Source: an uncultured Verrucomicrobiota bacterium (lineage in GTDB: Bacteria > Verrucomicrobiota > Kiritimatiellia > RFP12 > UBA1067). Taken from it: a stretch of 7,183 bases of DNA. The first letter of the stretch is position 1; each line of letters begins with the position of its first letter. Position numbers and translations under genes: made by a program. Location of the stretch: assembly GCA_946628745.1 (NCBI GenBank), contig CAMOXA010000075.1:1-7183 (forward strand). Direction: 5' to 3'. The notes under the pieces were generated by a model. That model was given only the letters and a program-made list of their open reading frames with translations. It ran no database searches and was not told the origin of the DNA. Shown here piece by piece: positions 1-6,447 of this stretch.

Positions 1-1130
1 TTGTGTGCGGCTTCTCGGTGTGCATGCTGAACATGGTCGTGAACCCGATGCTCAATCTTCTCGGCGGCGGCGGCAACCGCGGCAACCAGCTCAACCTGAT
101 TGGCACGACGTTCAATTCGGTGTGCGGCACGGCGACCCCGATTCTCGTAGGCGCACTCATCGGCGAGATCACCAAGGCGACGAAGGTCGCGGACGTCAAT
201 CTGGTCATGTTCATCGCGCTGGCGGTGTTCGCAGCGGCGTTCATCGTGCTGACGTTCATCCCGATCGCCAATCCGGAGCAGGGCAACACGACAGAGGAGA
301 TTCCCGTCCTCGCGCCCTTGAAGTTCCGCCACTGCCTTCTTGGCGTCATAGCGATTTTCATGTATGTCGGCATTGAAATCGGCATACCGGCGACGATGAA
401 CAACTGGCTCGCCGACAAGGACAACAGCCCGCTCAAGAGCCTCGGCTACGAAACCCAGCCCGAATGGACCGGCGTGGAGAAGTCCTGCGGCAAGTGCGGC
501 GCCCACTACAGGGACTACTCCGTCGAAGTGGCGGCCGCCGAGGCCGGCAAAAAGGCGGTGGAGGCCGCCAAGGCTGCGGCCGAGAAGAGCGGCCAGCCGT
601 TCAAGGAGCCCCTCGGCACGGCAACCGTCGCCGGAATGGTCGCGGGCACGTACTGGTTCCTGATGCTCATCGGCCGCACGATTGGCGCGTTCATCGGCGG
701 CAAGGTCTCGAGCCGCGTGCTGATGACGTTCACGACGTTCACCGCGATCGCGCTCATCTGCATAGGCGTGTTCGTCCCGGCGTCGACGTCGACCTCGATG
801 CCGGTGTTTACGGGCAAGGGATTCGTGATGGCGACGGTTCCGCTCACGGCGCTTCTTTTCGCGCTCTGCGGACTTTGCACGTCGATCATGTGGCCGTCGA
901 CGTTCAATCTCGCGACCGAGAGGCTTGGCAAGTACACCGCGGCGGCGTCGGGCCTCTTCATGGTCATGGTCGTCGGCGGCGGCGTGCTCCCGCTGGTCCA
1001 GAACGGCATAGCCGACAAGATGGGCTACATGGTGTCCTATGCGGTGCCGGTGTTCGCCCTCGCGTACATGTTCGTCTATTCGGCGTTCCTCTCGAAGCCG
1101 CCGAAAGACATCGACGAAATGGTCAAGTGA
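1..1130 (+). CDS. FHS-family (FucP/GluP-like) sugar:proton symporter, 5' end missing
   Basis: Inner-membrane major facilitator that probably imports a hexose with protons; galactose or glucose is the best guess because a galactokinase-like gene follows 46 bp downstream. The gene is open at the window start (first full codon at position 3), and the 375 visible residues begin in what looks like TM4. Family signs: the NP motif followed by GGGGNRGNQLN and TTFNS (residues 14-38), where FucP-type proteins carry NP...LG...RLNLAQTFNS; the TM8 motif GRTIGAFIGGK (224-234); and TM10 with IMWPSTFNLATERLGK (295-310), like the family's IMFPTIF..A...LG. Predicted membrane segments: about 1-18, 31-55, 66-88, 108-135, 209-234, 240-260, 275-300, 312-336 and 342-364. 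Oddity: about 70 residues (136-208) are inserted between TM7 and TM8, with CGKCG at 162-166 and an Ala/Lys-rich helix at 177-197. The family call is firm. The substrate is inferred from context; fucose or another sugar is possible. Confidence 0.85.
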   Translation, partial: VCGFSVCMLNMVVNPMLNLLGGGGNRGNQLNLIGTTFNSVCGTATPILVGALIGEITKATKVADVNLVMFIALAVFAAAFIVLTFIPIANPEQGNTTEEIPVLAPLKFRHCLLGVIAIFMYVGIEIGIPATMNNWLADKDNSPLKSLGYETQPEWTGVEKSCGKCGAHYRDYSVEVAAAEAGKKAVEAAKAAAEKSGQPFKEPLGTATVAGMVAGTYWFLMLIGRTIGAFIGGKVSSRVLMTFTTFTAIALICIGVFVPASTSTSMPVFTGKGFVMATVPLTALLFALCGLCTSIMWPSTFNLATERLGKYTAAASGLFMVMVVGGGVLPLVQNGIADKMGYMVSYAVPVFALAYMFVYSAFLSKPPKDIDEMVK

Positions 1131-1164
1131 CTGATGTCCCGTTTAACCGTGCAACATACAATAT

Positions 1165-1170
1165 AAGGAG
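1165..1170 (+). promoter_or_regulatory. Shine-Dalgarno of the galactokinase gene
   Basis: AAGGAG lies 6 bases before the ATG at 1177. It sits in a short A+T-rich gap (1131-1176) and fixes the galactokinase start. No credible promoter with normal spacing is visible in the gap, so read-through from the transporter gene is likely. Confidence 0.85.
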
Positions 1171-1176
1171 ATTGCA

Positions 1177-2346
1177 ATGCAGAACAAGGAAGTCTACGAC
1201 GAACTGGTGTCGAAGTTCGAGAAGCTCTACGGCGAAAAGCCCCAGGTGGTCGCATACGCCCCGGGACGCATAGAAGTGCTCGGCAACCATACCGACTACA
1301 ACGAGGGATATGTCTTCTCGGCGGCGATCGACAAGGGGACGTTCTTCGCAGTTTCGCCGACGGCGGACGCCTCCTGCGAGCTTACGGCGGGCGATTTCAT
1401 GGAGACGGCCAGATTCACCATCGACACGGTCGCCCCCGCCAAGGAGATGACTTGGCAGAACTATGTGACGGGCACGTTCAACTGGCTCTTCGACGGCAAG
1501 CCCGCCGAGGCGAAGCACGGCTGGAAGGCGATGTTCCTCGGCAACATCCCGCTCGGCGCCGGCCTCAGTTCCGCCGCGCTCGAGATGTGCACGGTGCTCG
1601 CGCTCTGCAAGCTTTACGGCATAGAGAAGGACAAGACCACCCTCGCGAAGATCGGCCAGAAGGCCGAACACACGTTCGCGGGATGCCCTTGCGGGCTTCT
1701 GGACCAGGCATCGTCCCTGTACGGCAAGGAGGGTGCGCTCGTCAAGAGCGACTTCCGCTACTGCAAGTTCGAGAACGTCAATCTGGGGCCGGCCGTCGCG
1801 TTCATGATGGTCAAATCCAACGCAAAGCACGCGCTCGTCGACGGTGCCTACGCCTCGCGCCGCCAGGCATGCGAGGACGCGGCGAAGTATTTCGCGGGCG
1901 TTCTGCGCAAGCCCGTGACGCATCTCAGGGACGTCACCATGGCCGAGTGGGTCCTCTACCGCGGCGGACTCAGCGAGACGACGGCCAAGCGCGCGGTGCA
2001 TCCGATCGGCGAAGACGAGCGCGTTCTCCAGGGCGCGGAACTTCTCGAAAAGGGCGATCTCAAGGCGTTCGGCGCTTTGATGTACGATTCCCACGAGTCG
2101 AGCCGCAACTGGTTCGAGAACTCCTGCGAGGAGCTCGACGCCATCGTAGACGCCGCCAAGGCGATACCCGAGGTGTACGGGGCGAGACTTTCGGGCGGCG
2201 GTTTCGGCGGCAGCTGCTGCCTTCTCGTCGAACCGGCGGCGGCCGACAAGATCGCGGCCAAGATTACCAAAGAGTACAAGGCCAAGTTCGGCGACGAGCC
2301 GGCCGTCAGCCTCATCAAGCCGTCCGAGGGCGCTCACCTCGTCTGA
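1177..2346 (+). CDS. galK: Galactokinase-like GHMP kinase
   Basis: Cytoplasmic sugar kinase expected to convert galactose and ATP to galactose-1-phosphate, the first committed step of the Leloir pathway. At 389 residues it matches the usual galactokinase length (about 380-400). Motifs in order: sugar-binding signature GRIEVLGNHTDYN (30-42); WQNYVTG (93-99); the GHMP ATP-binding loop PLGAGLSSAA (125-134); CGLLDQASS (172-180) with Asp176 as the probable catalytic base, paired with Arg31; SNAKHALVDGAYASRRQACE (214-233), as in family members; and the C-terminal glycine-rich motif ARLSGGGFGGS (336-346). Oddity: the signature normally reads GR-[VI]-N-x-x-G-E-H-T-D-Y, but here Glu33 replaces Asn and Asn37 replaces the Glu that contacts galactose in characterised enzymes. 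It is therefore probably a divergent galactokinase subfamily, or a kinase for a related sugar. It lies directly downstream of a sugar symporter. The start is supported by a good ribosome-binding site. Confidence 0.88.
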   Translation: MQNKEVYDELVSKFEKLYGEKPQVVAYAPGRIEVLGNHTDYNEGYVFSAAIDKGTFFAVSPTADASCELTAGDFMETARFTIDTVAPAKEMTWQNYVTGTFNWLFDGKPAEAKHGWKAMFLGNIPLGAGLSSAALEMCTVLALCKLYGIEKDKTTLAKIGQKAEHTFAGCPCGLLDQASSLYGKEGALVKSDFRYCKFENVNLGPAVAFMMVKSNAKHALVDGAYASRRQACEDAAKYFAGVLRKPVTHLRDVTMAEWVLYRGGLSETTAKRAVHPIGEDERVLQGAELLEKGDLKAFGALMYDSHESSRNWFENSCEELDAIVDAAKAIPEVYGARLSGGGFGGSCCLLVEPAAADKIAAKITKEYKAKFGDEPAVSLIKPSEGAHLV

Positions 2347-2370
2347 AACGGCGCATGAACGGAAATTGAG

Positions 2371-2375
2371 AAAGG
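2371..2375 (+). promoter_or_regulatory. Shine-Dalgarno of the FecR-like gene
   Basis: AAAGG, within the purine run GAGAAAGG at 2368-2375, lies 6 bases before the ATG at 2382. An ATG at 2377 meets a stop after two codons, so 2382 is the real start. The 35-bp gap after galK shows no terminator. Confidence 0.65.
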
Positions 2376-2381
2376 CATGAA

Positions 2382-3536
2382 ATGAAAACACTCGTCCGCA
2401 TGATAGCGATAGCCTCGGCAGCCGCGGTGCTGAGCGCAGATGCCCAGGACTTTGACGAACTGCTCGCCGACGACGGGGCGTCCACCGCAGAGGATGCCGA
2501 GCCCGCCGAAGCGGCGGAAGACGGCGAAGAAGCCCCGGAAGACCCGGAACTGGCCGAGGGTGCGCCAAAGAAGGAGTCTGCCAAGACCTTCTATCTCCTG
2601 CCTTTCTGCAGGGAGCTCGAAGGGCAGGCCGAGGTGCTCGTGCCCGGCGTCGCCCAGTGGCGCAAGATCGACGAGGGCAAGTACTATCCTCTCGGTTCGG
2701 TCTACCGCACACTCTCCCCCGTCTCCCGTCTCAGGATCGTGTTCGGCAGGGACTGCGAAGTGAGCGTGCGCGGCGAGGCGTCGTTCGGCACGCGTCCGCA
2801 GGCCATGGGCGAACAGCTCAGGACCGTCACGCTGCAGTCCGGCACGATTACCGTCAAAGTCCCGGGCAACCTGCCCGAGGGACTCTTCACGGTCGCCGCG
2901 CCGGGCTTCACGGCCTATAATCCCGCAGGCGAGTCCAGGTACACGTACAGACTTACCGGGGATGGAGACGAGGCGGTGGTCCGCTGCGTGACGAAGGCTC
3001 TTTCGGTCAAGGGGCCGCATTTCGACGCGATCGCCATGCGCGCCGCGAACGAGCTGCGCATCGTCACCTCGAAGGATATGCTTTTCACGGGGCTGTACGG
3101 CTCGCGCGGCGACGTGCTTGTCCGTCTCGACCAGGGACGCATCCAGATCAAGGATTACGGAACAGGCGAGGTCAAGCTCGAGGACAAGTTCCTCGACTGG
3201 AAGCTCTCCCCGCGCACCGCGGTGCGGATCCACCGCGCCAAGCCGGCGATTGGCGAAAAGCTGGCGGTCACCGTCATGACGTTCGACGAACGCGGCGATC
3301 TCAAGAACCGCTGCGCATTCACCGAAAAGACCGCAGAAGTCAATTCGGGAGAACTCGGGCCCACGTCCAAGAAGGATCGCGAAGAGCTCGCCAAGCGCGC
3401 GGCCAGCGTCGCCGAGATGGAGGCGGAGGCGGTTTCCGACAGCGATGCCGAAGACGCGGGGTCTGACGACGGCGAGGAGACGCCAGCGGCCGGCGACGCG
3501 GGCGGCAATGCGGCCGATGTCGACTTGGGCTTTTGA
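2382..3536 (+). CDS. Exported FecR-like domain protein with acidic ends, function unknown
   Basis: A 384-residue protein I cannot assign to a named family. Residues 1-21 form a plausible signal peptide (basic Lys2/Arg6, hydrophobic Ala/Ile core, SADA before a likely cut at 21/22), so it probably acts in the periplasm or at the outer membrane. Next comes a low-complexity acidic segment (22-60) with 17 Asp/Glu and no Lys/Arg. Residues about 80-230 are beta-rich and read like a FecR-type domain: QWRKIDEGKYYPLGSVYRT (92-110) resembles the 'W..l..G..l..G..vrT' pattern, followed by RLRIVFG, VSVRGEASF, and LQSGTITVKV (151-160) with VAAPGFTAYNPAG. A mixed-charge helix (328-350) leads to an acidic C-terminal tail (351-384; 11 acidic, no basic residues). 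There is no transmembrane helix after the signal peptide and no enzymatic motif I recognise. It is followed after 58 bp by a PpiD-like gene, so an envelope role is plausible. The FecR resemblance is by eye. Confidence 0.72.
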   Translation: MKTLVRMIAIASAAAVLSADAQDFDELLADDGASTAEDAEPAEAAEDGEEAPEDPELAEGAPKKESAKTFYLLPFCRELEGQAEVLVPGVAQWRKIDEGKYYPLGSVYRTLSPVSRLRIVFGRDCEVSVRGEASFGTRPQAMGEQLRTVTLQSGTITVKVPGNLPEGLFTVAAPGFTAYNPAGESRYTYRLTGDGDEAVVRCVTKALSVKGPHFDAIAMRAANELRIVTSKDMLFTGLYGSRGDVLVRLDQGRIQIKDYGTGEVKLEDKFLDWKLSPRTAVRIHRAKPAIGEKLAVTVMTFDERGDLKNRCAFTEKTAEVNSGELGPTSKKDREELAKRAASVAEMEAEAVSDSDAEDAGSDDGEETPAAGDAGGNAADVDLGF

Positions 3537-3560
3537 TCTCGCGACGGATTTTTTCGCAAG

Positions 3561-3594
3561 ACACAAAACGAAAACAGAAAGTACAAAGTAAAAA
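3561..3594 (+). promoter_or_regulatory. A-rich leader without Shine-Dalgarno, before the chaperone gene
   Basis: The 34 bases before the ATG at 3595 are mostly adenine, with only 9 G or C, in an otherwise GC-rich region. There is no GGAG-like motif at normal spacing. The leader looks unstructured and could load ribosomes through A-rich/S1-type contacts, in contrast to the clear SD sites of the neighbouring genes. I found no promoter with good -35 and -10 boxes in 3537-3594. The T-run at 3549-3554 is preceded by no convincing stem. Confidence 0.45.
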
Positions 3595-5412
3595 ATGGTA
3601 ATACAGAAGTTTAACAAACTTATCCGGAACAAGTGGGTGTGGGGCGTGTTCGCCATATTGGTTTCGCTGGCGTTCGTGGCGCCCGACGAGTGGTTTCGCG
3701 GCGGCGACGAGCGCGCGGCCAATACGCCCGGCGTGCTTGAGAAAGACGAATACGACGCCGAGCTGCACAGGGACTGCGAATTTCTGGTCTACGAGTTCAT
3801 GCCGGAATATGCAGGCGAAGGCATGTACCGCGGCGGCAGGCGGTATCTCGACATGCAGATACTGGGGCTCATCACCGCGGGCGGCGAGTCCGTCAACGGA
3901 CGCCGCGTCAATCGCGACGATCGCTTCGTTTGGCGCGCCTATGCGGCTGTAAAGGCCTTCCGCGAAGCGGGCTATGCGACGCCCGACGCAGTTCTCGCCG
4001 CGCGCATCCGCGAAGATTTCGCCGGCCAGGACGGGGCGTTCAATGACGAGGCGTACAAAGACGCCGTCCGCAGGCTGTTCCACATGGAGCCCAAAGCGTT
4101 CGAGCACTATCTCGCGCTGTGGCTGACCATTGAAAACGGCGTTCTCGGCATGGTGGAGACGAAGTCGTGGGGATCGTCCATGGAGCATGAACAGGCCAGT
4201 CGCGACTTCACCGACAAGTTCACGGTCCAGGTCGCGACATTCACGCAGGACAAGGCGGCGGCGGATGCGATCAAGCTTGACGACGCGGGCCTCAAGGAGT
4301 GGTACGAGAAGAATATCTCGACACTGGCCGTCCCGGAGCGTTTCAAGCTCAATTACGTCAGGCTCGCGGCCGACACCTCCAATCTTCTCGCCAGCGTCAC
4401 GCTCGACGAGGAGGCTATTCAGACGCGCTACGACGAAAACTCCGCGAAGGGCATGTACGACGTGCCGCCTGCAACGACGAACGACGTGAAGACGGTGAAG
4501 CCTCTCGCGGACGTCCGCGACTCGATCGAGAGCGCGCTCAGGCGCGAACTTGCGCTGGAGTCGCTTAAGAACCATGTCGAATCGAAGATACCGTACTTCG
4601 AGGACTATGACGAGGCGACGGTCGAAGAGGCCGGCAAGTTCCTGCCTGCATTCGCCGCCGAGAATGGAGTGGAGATACAGACCAGTGGCTGGCTCTCTCT
4701 CGGCTCCTGCCGCGTGCCGGGCATGGTCGGCCAGATGTACAGCCAGTTCCCGGGCGTCAAGCGCGACGATTTCATGCGCAAGGCCGGCGGTCTCGCCCGC
4801 AAGGATACGCTCGTGGAGTGTTTCGCGTCCGACAGAGCCGTGTGGGTCGTGACACTCGCCGAACTCGAACCCGCCGTCGAAAAGCCCGCCTTCGAGACCG
4901 TCAAGGACAGTATTGCGGATATGGCAACGAGAGACGCGAAGGCCGACGCTTTCAAGGCCTCCGTCCTGGAAGTCGCCGCGAAGGGCGCCGAAGCCGTTCT
5001 CGCTTCCGGCAACGTGTCCACCAATCTCACATTCTCGCCGAGCGCGTTCGCGAGCGACTATGCGTACGGCTGGACGAACATCCGCGGCGAATGGGACTTC
5101 AAGGATGCGGGCTTCCCGAACGCCCAAAGCGTGGTGTTCGCTTCCCGCAAGCTCGAGAAGGGCGAAGTGTCCGAATTTATTTCGCTCGGCACCGGCAGGG
5201 CGGCTCTCGTCGTCTGCAACGACCGCGTGCCCGGCGACGTTGCCCAGTTCTGGCGCGGCGAGAACTTCGCTTCCAGACTCTCCATGTCGGCGACATCGCT
5301 GAAGGACGCCGGCAAGTGGCTAGACTGGAATCTCAAGAGACTCGGCTACAAGGAGCGCGCCGCCGCAGAGCCGGCAGCCGCCGAGGAGACGGATGACGGC
5401 GATGACGCTTAA
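3595..5412 (+). CDS. Membrane-anchored PpiD/SurA-like periplasmic folding factor
   Basis: A 605-residue protein resembling PpiD/SurA-type chaperones, which help exported proteins fold at the periplasmic face of the inner membrane. The N-terminus has Lys/Arg residues (5-13) and one hydrophobic segment (about 14-30, WVWGVFAILVSLAFVAP), giving a signal-anchor with the rest outside the cytoplasm. Residues about 137-187 (IREDFAGQDGAFNDEAYKDA ... PKAFEHYLALWL) match the SurA_N pattern of PpiD. At 232-256, LKEWYEKN...VPERFKLNYVRL matches the segment just before a PpiD parvulin domain. The expected HIL-type parvulin signature does not follow. Instead there is a related element (270-326, ending KPLADVRDSIESALRRELA) and a possible degenerate parvulin-like stretch (363-425). 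The C-terminal part (about 488-585) contains LEKGEVSEF (520-528), as at the end of rotamase-like domains, and the protein ends in an acidic tail (598-604, five Asp/Glu). Its 3' end overlaps dut by 20 bp. It may be a chaperone without isomerase activity. The family call is by pattern only. Confidence 0.72.
   Translation: MVIQKFNKLIRNKWVWGVFAILVSLAFVAPDEWFRGGDERAANTPGVLEKDEYDAELHRDCEFLVYEFMPEYAGEGMYRGGRRYLDMQILGLITAGGESVNGRRVNRDDRFVWRAYAAVKAFREAGYATPDAVLAARIREDFAGQDGAFNDEAYKDAVRRLFHMEPKAFEHYLALWLTIENGVLGMVETKSWGSSMEHEQASRDFTDKFTVQVATFTQDKAAADAIKLDDAGLKEWYEKNISTLAVPERFKLNYVRLAADTSNLLASVTLDEEAIQTRYDENSAKGMYDVPPATTNDVKTVKPLADVRDSIESALRRELALESLKNHVESKIPYFEDYDEATVEEAGKFLPAFAAENGVEIQTSGWLSLGSCRVPGMVGQMYSQFPGVKRDDFMRKAGGLARKDTLVECFASDRAVWVVTLAELEPAVEKPAFETVKDSIADMATRDAKADAFKASVLEVAAKGAEAVLASGNVSTNLTFSPSAFASDYAYGWTNIRGEWDFKDAGFPNAQSVVFASRKLEKGEVSEFISLGTGRAALVVCNDRVPGDVAQFWRGENFASRLSMSATSLKDAGKWLDWNLKRLGYKERAAAEPAAAEETDDGDDA
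5383..5388 (+). promoter_or_regulatory. Shine-Dalgarno of dut, inside the chaperone gene
   Basis: GAGGAG lies inside the last codons of the upstream gene. Its spacing to the ATG at 5393 is 4 bases and to the ATG at 5402 is 13 bases, so it favours the upstream start and suggests coupled translation. Confidence 0.65.
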
Positions 5413-5830
5413 GTTCAAACGCATACATCCAGACGCAGCCCTGCCCGCGTACGCCCATCCGGGCGACGCGGGCATGGACGTAAAAAGCACGGCCGACATC
5501 ACGATCCCGGCAGGGGGCCGGGCTCTCGTGCCTACGGGTCTCGTGATGATGCTTCCGCCCATGTACGAGGCCCAGGTGCGACCGCGCTCGGGGCTCGCCC
5601 TCAAGCACGGTGTCACCGTGCTCAATACGCCGGGCACCATAGATTCCGGCTACAGGGGCGAGGTGGGCGTGATTCTTTTCAATTCAAGCGACAGCGATTT
5701 TCATGTGGCCAAGGGCGACAAAATCGCCCAAATCGTCATCGCGCCGGTTACAAGGGCGGATATCGTGGAGACCGACTCGGTGGACGACACCGACCGCGGC
5801 ACTGGCGGGTTCGGCTCGACCGGCGCGTGA
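5393..5830 (+). CDS. dut: dUTP diphosphatase (trimeric dUTPase)
   Basis: Cytoplasmic enzyme that hydrolyses dUTP to dUMP and pyrophosphate, keeping uracil out of DNA and supplying dUMP for dTTP synthesis. At 145 residues it has normal length, and all five family motifs are present in order: HPGDAGMDVKS (22-32), RPRSGLALKHG (63-73), GTIDSGYRGEVGV (81-93) with Asp84 as the catalytic water-activating residue and Tyr87 for uracil selection, GDKIAQIVI (108-116), and RGTGGFGSTG (135-144) closing over the phosphates. It is therefore predicted to be a fully active homotrimer. The first 20 bases overlap the chaperone gene in another frame. A second in-frame ATG at 5402 gives MTLKFKRIHPDA, a typical dUTPase beginning, so the true start may be 9 bases downstream; SD spacing favours 5393. 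Confidence 0.95.
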   Translation: MTAMTLKFKRIHPDAALPAYAHPGDAGMDVKSTADITIPAGGRALVPTGLVMMLPPMYEAQVRPRSGLALKHGVTVLNTPGTIDSGYRGEVGVILFNSSDSDFHVAKGDKIAQIVIAPVTRADIVETDSVDDTDRGTGGFGSTGA

Positions 5831-5842
5831 AAACCGCATCGC

Positions 5843-5850
5843 AAGGAGGA
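5843..5850 (+). promoter_or_regulatory. Strong Shine-Dalgarno of def
   Basis: AAGGAGGA lies 5 bases before the ATG at 5856. It is the best ribosome-binding site in the window and settles the def start, because the reading frame stays open upstream to 5703 inside dut. Confidence 0.92.
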
Positions 5851-5855
5851 AGCCA

Positions 5856-6401
5856 ATGGTTTTGAATGTCTGCAAATACGGCGAAAAAGTGCTGCGCGAG
5901 AAGGCGGTTCCCGTATCGCTGGTGACGGACGAACTGCGCCAGCTCGCGGCGGACATGGTCGACACCATGCACAAGTCCCGCGGTGTCGGCCTCGCGGCGG
6001 AGCAGGTCGGGCATCTTGAAAAGATATGCGTCATCGACATACCCGAAGGCTGCGAAGATGGCGACGCGGAGATTTTCAACGCGCCGATTCAGATGCCGCT
6101 TGTCATGTTCAATCCCGAAATCGTCGCCATGGAAGGCTCCCAGCGCGACAAGGAAGGCTGCCTCAGCTTCCCTGGAATCGGCGGGTCGATAACCAGGGCC
6201 GCCGAGGTGACATGCCAGTACATGGACGCCGAGAACCGCATCCAGGTCGTGACCGCACGCGGTTTTCTGGCCAGGGCCATCCAGCACGAAGTCGATCATC
6301 TCAACGGAATACTCTACGTCGACCACATGACGGCAATCGAGAGGCTGTCTTTCGCGGCGAAGCTCAAGAAGCTGGCCAAGGCGAACGGAGGCGTGCGCTG
6401 A
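5856..6401 (+). CDS. def: Peptide deformylase
   Basis: Metallo-enzyme that removes the formyl group from the starting methionine of new proteins at the ribosome exit. It has 181 residues, slightly longer than the E. coli enzyme (about 169). All three motifs are present: GVGLAAEQ (43-50, motif 1, Gln50), EGCLS (100-104, metal ligand Cys102) and HEVDH (144-148, ligands His144 and His148, catalytic Glu145), so it should be active. Two oddities: Glu49 replaces the usual Pro in the G-x-G-x-A-A-P-Q motif, and about 12 extra residues occur around 62-80 (EGCEDGDAEIFNAPIQMP) before the MFNPEI strand. The frame is open upstream, but the strong SD and the family's normal N-terminus (VCKYGEKVLREKA) fix the start here. 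It lies 25 bp after dut and 46 bp before metG; fmt, its common partner, is not adjacent in this window. Confidence 0.95.
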   Translation: MVLNVCKYGEKVLREKAVPVSLVTDELRQLAADMVDTMHKSRGVGLAAEQVGHLEKICVIDIPEGCEDGDAEIFNAPIQMPLVMFNPEIVAMEGSQRDKEGCLSFPGIGGSITRAAEVTCQYMDAENRIQVVTARGFLARAIQHEVDHLNGILYVDHMTAIERLSFAAKLKKLAKANGGVR

Positions 6402-6438
6402 CGCCGCCGCGGCGAAACCAAGCGACCGGCACCATATC

Positions 6439-6444
6439 AGGAGA
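6439..6444 (+). promoter_or_regulatory. Shine-Dalgarno of metG
   Basis: AGGAGA lies just before the ATG at 6448, with a short spacer of 3-4 bases. The rest of the 46-bp gap contains the perfect palindrome CGCCGCGGCG (6405-6414), which has no loop or T-run and so is not a terminator. Confidence 0.7.
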
Positions 6445-6447
6445 ATC

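Noticed and set aside
779..800. Tandem GTCGAC repeat in the transporter gene
   Set aside because: It is two copies within coding sequence for an Ser/Thr-rich loop, with no sign of a regulatory or mobile-element role.
1142..1162. Promoter-like TTTAAC and TACAAT before galK
   Set aside because: The spacing is only 9 bases and the -10-like box lies 14 bases before the ATG, too close for a normal leader.
1123..2712. Long reverse-strand open frame (529 codons) opposite galK
   Set aside because: It is antisense to a gene with clear family motifs, has an Arg-rich composition typical of GC-rich shadow frames and shows no recognisable domain.
3531..3560. Terminator after the FecR-like gene (T-run at 3549-3554)
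   Set aside because: The only stem found is 4 bp (GCGA/TCGC) and the T-run lies in its loop rather than after it.
2334..3722. Reverse-strand open frame (462 codons) over the FecR-like gene
   Set aside because: The forward frame has a signal peptide, an SD and an ordered beta-rich domain. The reverse frame is a composition shadow that also covers the A-rich leader.
3340..5127. Long reverse-strand open frame (595 codons) opposite the chaperone gene
   Set aside because: It crosses the ends of two forward genes, is rich in Arg, Val and His as antisense shadows are, and has no motif I recognise. The forward frame has a membrane anchor and SurA_N-like patterns.
5703..5855. Possible N-terminal extension of the deformylase
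   Set aside because: The upstream frame lies inside dut, encodes Arg/Ser-rich shadow sequence, and the strong SD at 5843-5850 fixes the start at 5856.
6390..6414. Hairpin GGCGT/ACGCC at the def stop and palindrome CGCCGCGGCG after it
   Set aside because: The stem is only 5 bp, the palindrome has no loop and no T-run follows. Such GC-rich self-complementarity is expected by chance here.
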